Shown: positions 42,635 to 51,728 of the stretch, piece after piece | Layout: every line of letters begins with the position of its first letter | How positions within the stretch are numbered: position 1 is the first letter of the stretch | Source: DASRDR01 sp044867785 | Lineage (GTDB): Bacteria; Methylomirabilota; Methylomirabilia; Rokubacteriales; DASRDR01 | DNA length: 64,000 bases | Assembly (NCBI GenBank): GCA_044867785.1 | Contig: JBIOVM010000025.1 | Location: forward strand, 6,551-70,550 | Reading direction: 5' to 3' | Notes under the pieces: generated by a model | Told to the model about the DNA's origin: nothing | Databases searched by the model: none | What the model saw: the letters and a program-made list of their open reading frames with translations, nothing else | Program-made: the position numbers and the translations under genes

Positions 42635-43420
42635 TCAATGAGCGGTGTAACCCCCGTCGACCGGCAACGTCACCCCGGTGATCCAGCGCGCCTCGTCGGA
42701 GGCGAGGAAGAGGGCGGCGTTGGCGACGTCGCGGGGCTCGCCGAGGCGACGGAGGAGGTGCTGGTCGAGGAGTCGCTCCCACGCCGCGCCTTCTGCTTGC
42801 ATGCGCTCGAACATGGCGCGGTTGATGCTCGTGATCACGAAGGACGGCGCCAGCGCGTTGACCCGGATGCCGTGGCGGCCGAAGTCGACGGCGAGCTGCT
42901 TCGTGAGGATCGCGACGGCGCCCTTGGACGCCGAGTAGGCGGGACGGACCGGCAGGCCGACCACCCCGGTGATCGACGAGAGGTTCACGATCGCGCCCCC
43001 GCTCCGGGCGACCATCGCCGGCAGGACGGCCTTGCTCATCAGGAACACGCCCTTGACGTTCACGCGCATCGTCTCGTCCCAGTCGGCCTCGGTGGTGTCG
43101 AGCACGGTCTCCCGCGAGGGGAGGACGCCGGCGTTGTTGACGAGCACGTCGATGCGGCCGAATCGCGCCTGGACGGTCTCGGCGACGCGCTGCGCGTCGG
43201 CGGCCGCCCCGATGTCGGCCTGGAGCGCCACGGCGTCGCCCCCGGCCGCCTGGATGGCGGCGACGACGTCCGCGTTCGGCGCCGGCCGGACGTCGACACA
43301 GGCGAGGCGGGCCCCCTCCTCCGCGAACCGCCGGGCGATGGCCTCGCCGAGCCCCATCCCCGCGCCGGTGACGATGGCGACGCGCCCATCGAGCCGGCGC
43401 GGCGGGGCATCCGGGGGCAT
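42635..43420 (-). CDS. Short-chain dehydrogenase/reductase
   Basis: This 261-residue classical SDR has the cofactor motif TGAGMGLG (residues 18-25), the NNAG motif in VLVNNAGVL, the catalytic Ser in IVNLSSITG and Tyr162/Lys166 in YSASK. ITGVTLPVDGGYTAH is the usual C-terminal end. Asp43 after the second strand (ACVDVRP) suggests NAD rather than NADP. The substrate is unknown. A 106-base gap separates it from the cupin gene upstream. Confidence 0.92.
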   Translation of the reverse strand: MPPDAPPRRLDGRVAIVTGAGMGLGEAIARRFAEEGARLACVDVRPAPNADVVAAIQAAGGDAVALQADIGAAADAQRVAETVQARFGRIDVLVNNAGVLPSRETVLDTTEADWDETMRVNVKGVFLMSKAVLPAMVARSGGAIVNLSSITGVVGLPVRPAYSASKGAVAILTKQLAVDFGRHGIRVNALAPSFVITSINRAMFERMQAEGAAWERLLDQHLLRRLGEPRDVANAALFLASDEARWITGVTLPVDGGYTAH

Positions 43421-43475
43421 GGGGTGGTCGCTCGGACCCTCTGTCGGCCGGGCCGCCGCGGCCCCGGCGCTCGGG

Positions 43476-44060
43476 CTACTTCTTCACGTGTCCGTAGAAC
43501 TTCCCAGGGACGGGGACCGCCTTCCCCTTCTCGCCCGGCGGGACCCAGGCGAGCACCAGCGTGGCGGTGCCGCGCTTCTGGAAGTAGGTCACGCGGAGCG
43601 GATACCACCCCGGCTGGTCGATCTTGACGTTGATGCGGTCCGAGGTGCTGTCCGAGTGGACCCCAGGGTCGTCGTGGAGGACTTTCCCGCCGATCTCGAC
43701 GAGCACGCCGTCGTTCGAGGTGACCTCGAAGCCGTAGACTCCCGGCTTCTCGAAGCGAATGAACCCGGCGATGTTCGCGCCCACCGATTCCCGCGCCGTG
43801 CTGGTCAGGACGTTGCCGCCCCACTTGTAGTTGATGTCCGCCAGCGGGGGGCCCGGCTGGAACTTCCGGCCCTTCAGCTCCTCGATGAGGTTCACCTTCG
43901 CGTAGACGTATTCGACGGCGAGTCCCGGGGTGAGCTGCGCGGGCTGGGGCTCGGCGGGCTGGAGCCCGGTCAGCGTCTCGGCCTGGGCCATCGGTCCGAG
44001 CGCCAAGAGGAGGGCGAACATGGGTCCGGCGGCCAGGCGGAGTCGATCCCGTGACCTCAT
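43476..44060 (-). CDS. Secreted PA14-like domain protein
   Basis: The 194-residue protein has a signal peptide (LRLAAGPMFALLLALGPMAQ, cleaved after about AQA). The mature part resembles a PA14-type carbohydrate-binding beta-barrel: GLAVEYVYAKVNLIEELKGR, ESVGANIAGFIRFEKPGVYG, FEVTSNDGVLVEIGGKVLHD and PGWYPLRVTYFQKRGTATLV. The SNDGVLVEIGGKVL stretch matches the ligand-binding strand of PA14 domains. GGGGAC upstream of the ATG at 44060 is a modest SD. Confidence 0.8.
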   Translation of the reverse strand: MRSRDRLRLAAGPMFALLLALGPMAQAETLTGLQPAEPQPAQLTPGLAVEYVYAKVNLIEELKGRKFQPGPPLADINYKWGGNVLTSTARESVGANIAGFIRFEKPGVYGFEVTSNDGVLVEIGGKVLHDDPGVHSDSTSDRINVKIDQPGWYPLRVTYFQKRGTATLVLAWVPPGEKGKAVPVPGKFYGHVKK

Positions 44061-44334
44061 TGTGCTGTCCCCTTTGACCAGTGGTGCGTGCAGCGGCGAC
44101 GGTGCGGGCATTTTACCACCGGCCGCGAGGGTTTGGCGGACCCGGCGGGTCGTCCAGGCTGGCTCGAAGCCGAGCGACCGGGCGGGCGTCCTTGACACCG
44201 ATTGCCCCCGTCCGCACCATCAAGGCCCGCGACGCCGTGCGCGCGGGCGTGTCCGACTGCGCTATCTTGGGAGGGACGCGAGCGGTTCGGGGCCACGCAC
44301 GCGCGGTCCGGGGCGCGGCGCGGGAGGGAAGACG

Positions 44335-45336
44335 ATGAAGGCGACGAGGACCGAAGTGCAGGCGGCCAAGGGGCTCCGTACGCTGAGCCGCGTGCCCGAC
44401 GCGAGCGGCCTCTACTCCCGGATGTTCATGCTCGAGCCGACGACGGAGTGCAATCTCAAGTGCCCGCTGTGTCCGGTCCCGGCCCACATGCACCGGCCGG
44501 GCATGCACATGTCGCCGCACACCTACCGGGACGTGGTCGACGACATCGCGGGCCACGCGCGGCTGATCGAGCTGTGGAACTTCGGCGAGCCCTTCCTGAA
44601 CCCCGACCTCTTCGACATGATCCGGTACGCCGAAGAGCGGAACATCCGGGTGCGCGTCAGCACCAACTCGACCTTCCTCGGCGACAAGGACGTCGAGAGC
44701 ATCTTCGCGTCGGACCTGAGCACCATCATCGTGTGCCTGGACGGGGCGAGCCCGGGCACGCACGAGCGCTACCGGATCGGCAGCCGCTTCGAGGCGGTCA
44801 AAGCCGGGATCGAGCGCCTCGGGCACCGGCGGCACGCCCTCGGGCGCACCAAGCCGTTCATCCGCCTGCAGTCCCTCGTCTTCAGCTACAACGAGCACGA
44901 GATCGACCAGATGATCGACCTGGCCGAGTCCCTGCGGGTCGACCAGCTGGCGCTGAAGAACGTGTCGCTCGGGTCCTTCGTCAAGGAGCACCTCCGCGAG
45001 CGGATGGCCCGGAAGATGCTGCCGAAGGGCGACAAGTATCGGAAGTACCGGATCGACGAGGACAAGGTCGAGCTGAAGATCCAGGATCGGGTGTGCAGCT
45101 GGGCCTACGAGAACGGGGTCGTTCTCGCCAACGGGGACGTCACGACCTGCTGCTACGACAGCAACGGGGAGCACGTGTTCGCCAACGTGGCGCGGGACGG
45201 CGGGCTCATGAGCATCCTCCGCAGCGAGAAGATGCGCGAGGTCCGCGACCAGATCGTGAGCCGGGAGCTGCCGCTGTGCGGCTCGTGCCAGTACAGCGAC
45301 TACGGCTCCACGCTGATCAACTTCGAGTACGCGTGA
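44335..45336 (+). CDS. Radical SAM protein with SPASM-like C-terminus
   Basis: The 333-residue protein has the radical SAM cluster motif ECNLKCPLC (Cys39, Cys43, Cys46) and the core strands LIELWNFGEPFLNPDLF, VSTNSTFLG and IIVCLDGASPGTHERY. Its C-terminal part has further cysteines in VCSWAYENGVVLANGDVTTC, then CYDS and LCGSCQY, as expected for an auxiliary-cluster SPASM or twitch domain. Such enzymes modify peptides or carry out anaerobic chemistry; no small precursor peptide was found next to it. GGGAGG precedes the ATG at 44335. A TTGACA hexamer at 44192 lacks a convincing -10 partner. Confidence 0.9.
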   Translation: MKATRTEVQAAKGLRTLSRVPDASGLYSRMFMLEPTTECNLKCPLCPVPAHMHRPGMHMSPHTYRDVVDDIAGHARLIELWNFGEPFLNPDLFDMIRYAEERNIRVRVSTNSTFLGDKDVESIFASDLSTIIVCLDGASPGTHERYRIGSRFEAVKAGIERLGHRRHALGRTKPFIRLQSLVFSYNEHEIDQMIDLAESLRVDQLALKNVSLGSFVKEHLRERMARKMLPKGDKYRKYRIDEDKVELKIQDRVCSWAYENGVVLANGDVTTCCYDSNGEHVFANVARDGGLMSILRSEKMREVRDQIVSRELPLCGSCQYSDYGSTLINFEYA

Positions 45337-45382
45337 CCGGCGCTGGCCCGGCGCGCCCGCGTAGGGGGGCCGATAGCCTAGC

Positions 45383-47347
45383 TCACGGGCCGGGCGGAGG
45401 GTCCGCGGCGGCGCGGCGGTCGGTCGCGGCCAGCGTCCGGGCGACGACGGCCAAGAGGCCCGCGCCGTAGCGTTCGACCTTGTGGGGGCCGATGCCGTGG
45501 GCGAGCCGGAGCGCGTCGAGCGAGCGCGGCCGGATCTCGGCCAGCTCCCGGAGCGTGCGGTCGCTGGCGATCACGTAAGGCGGGACGCCCTCCGCGCGCG
45601 CTAGCGTGAGCCGGTGCCCGCGCAGGGCCTCGAAGACAACCGGCGTCACCGGATCCGCGGCCGGCGCCCGGCCGGCCGTGAGTGGCGCCGGGGCGGGGAC
45701 CGCCCGCTTCGGCGAACCCCCCTCGGTCGGCGGGAGGCGCAGGCGCGCCGGGCGCTCGCCGCGCATGACCGCCCGTCCGTCCTCGGTCAGCACCAGGACG
45801 GGCCGGTCGCCGCCGCTGAACGTCGCCCAGCCGCGGGTCACGCACCGCCGGAGGAGGCGAAGGAGCCAGGGCGATGGGTGCTCCCGAAGGTTGCCGAAGG
45901 TCGGCGTGGCGGCGAGTCCGGAGCGCTCCAGCCGGGGATCGGCCTCGCCCCGCAGGAGCTTGACCGCCAGCTGGATCCCGAAGCGCCCGCTGACGCGGGC
46001 GACGCCGCTGAGCGCCTTGCGAACGACGAGCGTCGTCTCGGTGGGGTCGGCGTCCTCGGCGACGCGGAGCGCCAGGCACTCGTCGCAGCGTCCGCACCCG
46101 TCGAGCGTCGCCGCCGCGTCGCCGAAGTAGCGCAGGATCGCGTCGTGGCGGCAGCTCCCGCCCTCTACCCATCGCATGAGCTCGAGGAACAGGCCCCACT
46201 TGTGCTCGAGCACAGGGACGTCGACCGACTCCCCGTCGGGCGCGCGCTCGAGGAGGCGTCGTCGCAGTCCGAGGTCTCCGGGGCTCGTGAGCAGGAGCCC
46301 GATCGCCGGTCGCCCGTCGCGCCCGGCTCGCCCCACCTCCTGGTAGTAGGCCTCGATCGAGCCGGGTGGGGCCAGGTGGCCGACCGCGCGCACGTCGGGC
46401 CGGTCGATGCCCATGCCGAAGGCGTTGGTGGCCACGACGACCTCGACCTGGCCGGTCGCGAACGCCCGCTGGATCTCCTGGCGGCGAGCCCCCTCGAGGC
46501 CCGCATGATAGGCGACCGCCGCCCACCCGGCTGCCCCGAGGCGGGACGCCTCGGCCTCGGTGTCCCGCCGCGTCGCCGCATAGAGGATCGCGGTGCCGCC
46601 GCCGGCCCCGGGCCGCCCCAGCGCCTCGGCAAGGAGCGCGTCCACGCGGCGCGCGCGGCTCCGCGGCCCGTCGACCTCGGCGGCCCGGAGCGCCAGGTTG
46701 GAACGGGCGAAGCCCTGGACGATCTGCGGCGTGTCGGCCGGGAGACCGAGCCGGGCCAGGATCTCGTCGCGGACGATCGGGGTCGCGGTGGCCGTGCAGG
46801 CGAGGACGCGCGGCGCCGCGAGCTCGGCCAGGATGCCCCCGAGCTCGAGGTACTCCGGCCGGAAGTCGTGGCCCCATTCGCTGATGCAATGCGCCTCGTC
46901 GACGGCGACCAGGGGACAGGCCAGGCCGCGCAGGAGCGCCCGAAACCCCGGATAGGCGAGCCGCTCGGGGGCGACGTACGCGAGGGCCAGGCGGCCGGAC
47001 CCGAGCTCGGCGAGCCGCCGCCGCATGTCCGCCGCATCGAGGGTCGAGGCGAGATACGTGGCGGCGACCCCACGCGCCTCCAAGGCGTGGACCTGGTCCT
47101 GCATGAGGGAGATGAGCGGCGAGATGACGAGCGTGGTCCCGCCGAGGAGCGTGGCGGGGAGCTGGTAGACGAGGCTCTTCCCGCCACCGGTCGGGGCGAC
47201 GAGGAGGAGCCGCCCGACGGCGAGCAGGCGCTCGATGGCCTCCCGCTGCCCGGGCCGGAAGCCCGCATGGCCCAACCGACGGAGGCCGGCGTCGAGGTCG
47301 AGCGGGCCGGATTCAGCGACGGGCCGGATCTGTTCCGGTCCCCTCAT
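45383..47347 (-). CDS. recQ: RecQ-family ATP-dependent DNA helicase
   Basis: The roughly 654-residue helicase unwinds DNA 3'-5' in recombination and repair. Motif 0 is FRPGQREAIERLL, Walker A is APTGGGKS (51-58), and DEAH is in VAVDEAHCISEWGHDFRPEY (Asp150). Motif V/VI is in NAFGMGIDRPDVR and YYQEVGRAGRDGRPAIG. The RecQ zinc site reads SCRHDAILRYFGD, then GCGRCDECL, followed by a winged-helix region and a C-terminal HRDC domain (LRELAEIRPRSLDALRLAHG). An upstream in-frame ATG at 47416 directly abuts GGGGAG and would add 23 atypical residues. Confidence 0.93.
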   Translation of the reverse strand: MRGPEQIRPVAESGPLDLDAGLRRLGHAGFRPGQREAIERLLAVGRLLLVAPTGGGKSLVYQLPATLLGGTTLVISPLISLMQDQVHALEARGVAATYLASTLDAADMRRRLAELGSGRLALAYVAPERLAYPGFRALLRGLACPLVAVDEAHCISEWGHDFRPEYLELGGILAELAAPRVLACTATATPIVRDEILARLGLPADTPQIVQGFARSNLALRAAEVDGPRSRARRVDALLAEALGRPGAGGGTAILYAATRRDTEAEASRLGAAGWAAVAYHAGLEGARRQEIQRAFATGQVEVVVATNAFGMGIDRPDVRAVGHLAPPGSIEAYYQEVGRAGRDGRPAIGLLLTSPGDLGLRRRLLERAPDGESVDVPVLEHKWGLFLELMRWVEGGSCRHDAILRYFGDAAATLDGCGRCDECLALRVAEDADPTETTLVVRKALSGVARVSGRFGIQLAVKLLRGEADPRLERSGLAATPTFGNLREHPSPWLLRLLRRCVTRGWATFSGGDRPVLVLTEDGRAVMRGERPARLRLPPTEGGSPKRAVPAPAPLTAGRAPAADPVTPVVFEALRGHRLTLARAEGVPPYVIASDRTLRELAEIRPRSLDALRLAHGIGPHKVERYGAGLLAVVARTLAATDRRAAADPPPGP

Positions 47348-47524
47348 CGGGGTCTCGGGGCCTGTCGGGTCGACGCGAATGCCATGCACTCGGAGCGTAG
47401 CAAGAACTCGGCCCATCTCCCCGGATACGCCCGTCCCAGCCTGCGCGCGCCGGTCCGGCGCGGCGCGTCCGCCTCCTGCGCCGTCGTCCGTCGGTGAGGC
47501 GGCGGGACGGCGGCTGCGTCGGCG

Positions 47525-50500
47525 TCAGTCCTCCGGGGGCGCCACGCCGAGCTTGACTGCGGCGTCCTCGATGAGGCGCTCGGGGTCACGGATCTCCGTC
47601 GCACGGAGGAGCCGGCGTGTCTCGGCCAGATGCGCCCGGGCCGCGGTCGGCTCGCCGCGGACGGCGGCGATCGCGGCCAGCTCGAGTCCGGTCCGCGCCT
47701 CTTCGTATCGGGCCTCGATCCCCCGGAAGGTCTCGAGGGCCTCGGCGGCGAGGCGGGCCGCTTCCTCGAGCCGTCCTTCGCTCCGGGCGATGCGGGCGAG
47801 AGTCCGCGCGGCCAGGCCGATCCCGTAGGGGAAGGCCGCGTCCCGAGCCAGCCCGAGTCCGCGCGTGGCGGCCGGGCGTGCGCGGTCGGGCTCGCCGGCC
47901 GCCAGGTAGGCGTCGGCCAGCACCGTCGTGAACCAGGCGAGCATCGGGGTGTGCTGGAACTCGGTCCACTGCCGGACCGACTGCTCGAGCAGCGGGATGG
48001 CCTCGCCCACCGCCCCGCTCTCCAGCAGGACGTGGCCGAGAAAGCTCATGGCGTCCGCGGTGTTCACGGGATCGGGGGAGCGCTCGAGGCTCCGCCGGCA
48101 CGCGGCCAGGGCGGCATCGAGATCGCCCAGCGCCGCCTGCAGCCAGCCGGTGGTCCACGCCGCGTACGTCTCGAGCCGGGGGTCGCCGATCGCGTGCCCG
48201 AGCGCGTCGGCCCGCGCGGCCGCCGCCAGGGCGGGCCGGAAGTCCCCGAGGAATCCCAGGCCGAAGGCCACGCCCCAGTGGGCGAGCCCGAGCCACCAGC
48301 GCTCGGCGGTGCCCTCCAGGATCGCGACGGCCCGGCGGCCTTCGGCCACGCTCTCGTGGAGGCGACCGGACCAGAAGCCGCTGCGGGCGAGCACGTAGTG
48401 GGCCTTGCCCAGCGTCGGAGCGTCGCCGGCGCGCGTGGCCTCGGCGATCGCCCGTTCCGCGGCGGTGACGGCCGCGTCGTGCCGGCCCAGGTGGCTCTGC
48501 GTGTGCGCAAGCCAGAAGTCGTAGGCGCCGGCGAGCGCCGGGTCGCGCAGGCCCTCCACGGTGTCGTGCAACCCGTCGAGGAGCGCCAGCGTGTCGGCGA
48601 AGCGGCCGAGGAAGTACTCGGAGTGAGCCTGCCGCAGCGCGAGCTCGACGCCGGTCCGATCGCGCTCTCCGGGCGCGACGCGCCCGACGAAGCCCCGGGC
48701 GTCCCGGAGCGCGGCGACGGCCTCGGTGTGCGCGTAGCTCCGGGCGGCCTTTTCCGCCGAGCGGGTCAGGTAATGAATCGCGCGGTGGGCGTCCTCGGCC
48801 CGCGCGTAGTGGTGGGCGACGCGGTCGTACGCCTCCTCCAGGCGGTCGGCGTACTGCGCCTCGAGCGCCCGGGCGGCCGCCGCGTGGAGCGCGCGCCGCC
48901 GCCCGGCGGCGAGGCCCTGATAGGCGACCTCCTGGATGAGGGCGTGCCGGAAGACGTACGCCGGCTCCTCGGCGCCCGACTTCTCGTAGACGAACTCGAG
49001 CCGCCGGAGATCGACCAGGTGTGGCTCGAGCCCCCCCGGTTCCTGCCAGAGCTCGGCCAGGAGCCGGAGGGAGAACTCCCGGCCGAGTACCGCCGCCGCC
49101 TGGAGGACGCGTCGGCAGTCCTCGGAGAGCCGCTGGATGCGGTTCGCGAGCACCTCCTGCAGCGTGTCCGGGATGCGGAGCGTGCCGGTCCCGCCGTCCT
49201 GCTCGCCGACGGCCAGGGCGAGCTCTTCGAGGAAGAGGGGATTGCCCTCGGCCTTGGCCACGATCAGGGAGGTGAGCGTCGCCGACGGATCGGCGGTCTC
49301 CAGCATCGAGCGGACGATGCTGGCCCCATCGGCGCCGCCCAGCGGCTGGAGCGCGATCTGGGTCGCATAGGACTTGTCGATCCAGGCGGGGCGGTACCCG
49401 GGCCGATACGTGAGGACGAGCAGGATCGGGGCCCCCGCCAGGCTTTCGACCAGGGCGCCGAGGTATTCGTCCGAGGTCTTGTCGATCCAGTGGACGTTCT
49501 CGATCGCGAGGACCAAGGGCTGCCGCCGGCTGCCCTTCAGCCCGAGCTGGCGCTGGGTCTCGAACGTGCGCGCCTTGATCGCTTCGGGGCTGAGCACGGC
49601 CAGGCGCTCGGTCCCGTCCCGGATGCCGAGGAGCTGCAAGAGATACGGCGCGCCCTCGGCCGGGTCCATGCCGACCTCTTCGAGGCCCCGCCGGACCTTC
49701 TCGACGATCGTCTTCGGACTGTCGGCATCGACGATCCCGCAGTGGGCGCGGAGGATGTCCAGGAGCGGCAGGTAGGGGATGGCGCTGCCGTAGGGCAGGC
49801 AGCGTCCCTCGACGTAGCGGACGTCCGGTCCCAGGCTCTGACGGAGCTCGTGGAGCAGCCGGCTCTTGCCGAGCCCCGCCTCGCCGACGATCCCGACGAC
49901 CTGGCCGCGCCCCGCCACCGCGGAGCGGAGCCGCCCCTGCAGGAGCTCGAGGTCGTGCCGGCGACCCACGAAGGTCGCGAGACGGCGCGTCGGCCCGGGT
50001 TCCGGGCGCTCGCGACCCAGGAGCCGGAACACCGGTCCCGGCACGCCGTCCACCGCGCCGACGGACACGAGGTCGAGGCGGCGCTCCAGGAACGGGGCCA
50101 CCGCGGCGGTCAGCAGCACGCGCCCGGGCTCGGCGTGCCGGAGGAGCGTCGCCATCAGGACCTGCACGTCGCGCAGGGCCTCCGGCTCGATCTCGGCGTC
50201 CTGCCCCTCCCCCAAGACGGGCAGGGTCGCGGCGTGCAGGCCGACCCGCGCGGCGTAGGGCCGGAACTCCTCCTGCCGCGCGCGTTCGGTGGCCTTCTGG
50301 ACGGCCAGGGCGGCGTGAGCGGCACGGAGCGAGGGGTCGTCCAAGAGCTCGAGCCCGAAGACCGCCCCGATGCTCGCGGGCCCTCGTTCCATCTCGCGCC
50401 CCCCGAAGCTGCGGATCTTGTCGAGCGCGGTGTCGAGGGCGACGCTCGTCTCGGCCGGCGCGGTATCGGGCGGCATGATCAAGCTCACGCCGAGGAACGA

Positions 50501-51574
50501 GAGGTGACGGCGGACGCTGTCGGCTCGCCCGGGCGACGTCTCGCGCGGGGCGCCGTGTGGCGCGGCGTCGGTCGGCTCCGCCCGCCGGGCGCGCAGCGCC
50601 GGCCGGTCCGCCTCGAGGCCGAGGGTTTGAATCCGATAGCGCAGCGTGTTGCGCGTCAGGCCGAGGCGCTCGGCGGCGGCGGTGACGTTCCAGCCCGTCC
50701 GGTGCAGCGCCTCGAGCAGCTGCTCGCGCTCGTCGGGCGCGCGCGCGGCGCCCGCGCGCGCCGTGCGGTCGCGAGGCGGCTCGCCGGGTGCGTCGGGCGG
50801 GACTCCGAGGTCGAGCGCTCCCGCATCGATGGTCTCGCCGTCGGACAGGAGCGCGACGCGCTCCATCATGTTCGCGAGCTCGCGGACGTTGCCCGGCCAC
50901 GCATGCCGGAGCAGCGCCGCGCGGGCGTCGGCCGTGAGGGTCCGCGAGGGCAGGCCGTAGTCGGCGCAGGCCCGCCCGAGGAAGTGCTCCGCGAGCCGGA
51001 TGATGTCCTGCCCCCGGGTCCTGAGCGGCGGCAGGGTCACGGTGACGACCGCGAGCCGGTGGAAGAGATCCTGGCGGAAGCGCCCTTCCCGGCTGGCCCG
51101 TGCCAGGTCCACGCTCGTCGCGGCGACCACCCAGACGTCGACGGGCTCGGCGCGCGTGCCGCCCAGGCGGCGCACGGCCTGGTCCTCGAGCACCTTCAGG
51201 AGCTTCGCCTGGAGCCCTTCGGGAAGAAGGCCGAGCTCGTCGAGGAGGATCATGCCGCCGTGCGCGATCTGGAAGAGCCCGGGCTTGGCCTTTCGCGCGT
51301 CGGTGAAGGCGCCGCGCTCGAACCCGAAGAGTTCCGCCTCGAGCAGCGTGTCGGGGATCGCCGCGCAGTTGACATCGACGAAGGGGCCGTCGGCGCGCGG
51401 GCTCTGCCGGTGGAGGGCGCGCGCCAGGATGCCCTTGCCGGTCCCGGTCTCCCCCTGGATCAGGACGGGCGGCAGGCGGCGCGTGTCGATGCTGCGGGCG
51501 AGGAGGCGGCCGACCTCCTCGCGCACCGCCACCATCGCCGGACTCTGCCCGAGGAGCTCGCCGAGAGGATCCAT
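47525..51574 (-). CDS. NtrC-like AAA+ regulator fused to cyclase-like, ATPase and TPR domains
   Basis: The 1349-residue protein opens directly with a sigma54-activator AAA+ domain: GETGTGKG (41-48), ELFGFERGAFTDARKAKPGL and ILLDELGLLPEG, ending in WPGNVRELANMMERVALLSD. The sigma54-contact motif is GAFTDA (88-93) instead of GAFTGA. A Fis-type HTH follows (WNVTAAAERLGLTRNTLRYR). Next is a region laid out like the cyclase-plus-ATPase regulators, without clear cyclase catalytic residues. A second ATPase has Walker A GEAGLGKS and VLAIENVHWIDKTSDEY, then about 500 residues of TPR-like helices (ALLDGLHDTVEGLRDPALAG, AIPLLEQSVRQWTEF). No N-terminal sensor domain exists, so input probably enters through the C-terminal half. 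Confidence 0.87.
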   Translation of the reverse strand: MDPLGELLGQSPAMVAVREEVGRLLARSIDTRRLPPVLIQGETGTGKGILARALHRQSPRADGPFVDVNCAAIPDTLLEAELFGFERGAFTDARKAKPGLFQIAHGGMILLDELGLLPEGLQAKLLKVLEDQAVRRLGGTRAEPVDVWVVAATSVDLARASREGRFRQDLFHRLAVVTVTLPPLRTRGQDIIRLAEHFLGRACADYGLPSRTLTADARAALLRHAWPGNVRELANMMERVALLSDGETIDAGALDLGVPPDAPGEPPRDRTARAGAARAPDEREQLLEALHRTGWNVTAAAERLGLTRNTLRYRIQTLGLEADRPALRARRAEPTDAAPHGAPRETSPGRADSVRRHLSFLGVSLIMPPDTAPAETSVALDTALDKIRSFGGREMERGPASIGAVFGLELLDDPSLRAAHAALAVQKATERARQEEFRPYAARVGLHAATLPVLGEGQDAEIEPEALRDVQVLMATLLRHAEPGRVLLTAAVAPFLERRLDLVSVGAVDGVPGPVFRLLGRERPEPGPTRRLATFVGRRHDLELLQGRLRSAVAGRGQVVGIVGEAGLGKSRLLHELRQSLGPDVRYVEGRCLPYGSAIPYLPLLDILRAHCGIVDADSPKTIVEKVRRGLEEVGMDPAEGAPYLLQLLGIRDGTERLAVLSPEAIKARTFETQRQLGLKGSRRQPLVLAIENVHWIDKTSDEYLGALVESLAGAPILLVLTYRPGYRPAWIDKSYATQIALQPLGGADGASIVRSMLETADPSATLTSLIVAKAEGNPLFLEELALAVGEQDGGTGTLRIPDTLQEVLANRIQRLSEDCRRVLQAAAVLGREFSLRLLAELWQEPGGLEPHLVDLRRLEFVYEKSGAEEPAYVFRHALIQEVAYQGLAAGRRRALHAAAARALEAQYADRLEEAYDRVAHHYARAEDAHRAIHYLTRSAEKAARSYAHTEAVAALRDARGFVGRVAPGERDRTGVELALRQAHSEYFLGRFADTLALLDGLHDTVEGLRDPALAGAYDFWLAHTQSHLGRHDAAVTAAERAIAEATRAGDAPTLGKAHYVLARSGFWSGRLHESVAEGRRAVAILEGTAERWWLGLAHWGVAFGLGFLGDFRPALAAAARADALGHAIGDPRLETYAAWTTGWLQAALGDLDAALAACRRSLERSPDPVNTADAMSFLGHVLLESGAVGEAIPLLEQSVRQWTEFQHTPMLAWFTTVLADAYLAAGEPDRARPAATRGLGLARDAAFPYGIGLAARTLARIARSEGRLEEAARLAAEALETFRGIEARYEEARTGLELAAIAAVRGEPTAARAHLAETRRLLRATEIRDPERLIEDAAVKLGVAPPED

Positions 51575-51664
51575 CGCCGTCGCCCAGTCGATCCTACTCC
51601 GCGGTCCGGAGCCCCCTCAAGCGCGCGGGCGCGCGTCGGCTCCGGGCGGGGCGCCGGGGGCCGG

Positions 51665-51681
51665 AGGGTCCCAGGGACCCT
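51665..51681 (-). terminator. 8-bp inverted repeat downstream of the iron-type importer operon
   Basis: AGGGTCCC-A-GGGACCCT is a perfect inverted repeat located 48 bases past the stop of the importer ATPase gene on the minus strand. It folds as a six-pair stem with a five-base loop. No T-run follows, so intrinsic termination would be weak. The rest of the 154-base gap is GC-rich with another stem (CCGCGC/GCGCGG) near 51708. Confidence 0.45.
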
Positions 51682-51728
51682 TCAGCGCACCCGCGCGTGT
51701 TACCGGCCGCGCGCCTCGGCGCGGCGGG

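Noticed and set aside
44192..44334. TTGACA promoter for the radical SAM gene
   Set aside because: A perfect -35-like hexamer is present at 44192, but the sequence 17 bases downstream (CACCAT) is not a credible -10 box, so it is not listed as a promoter.
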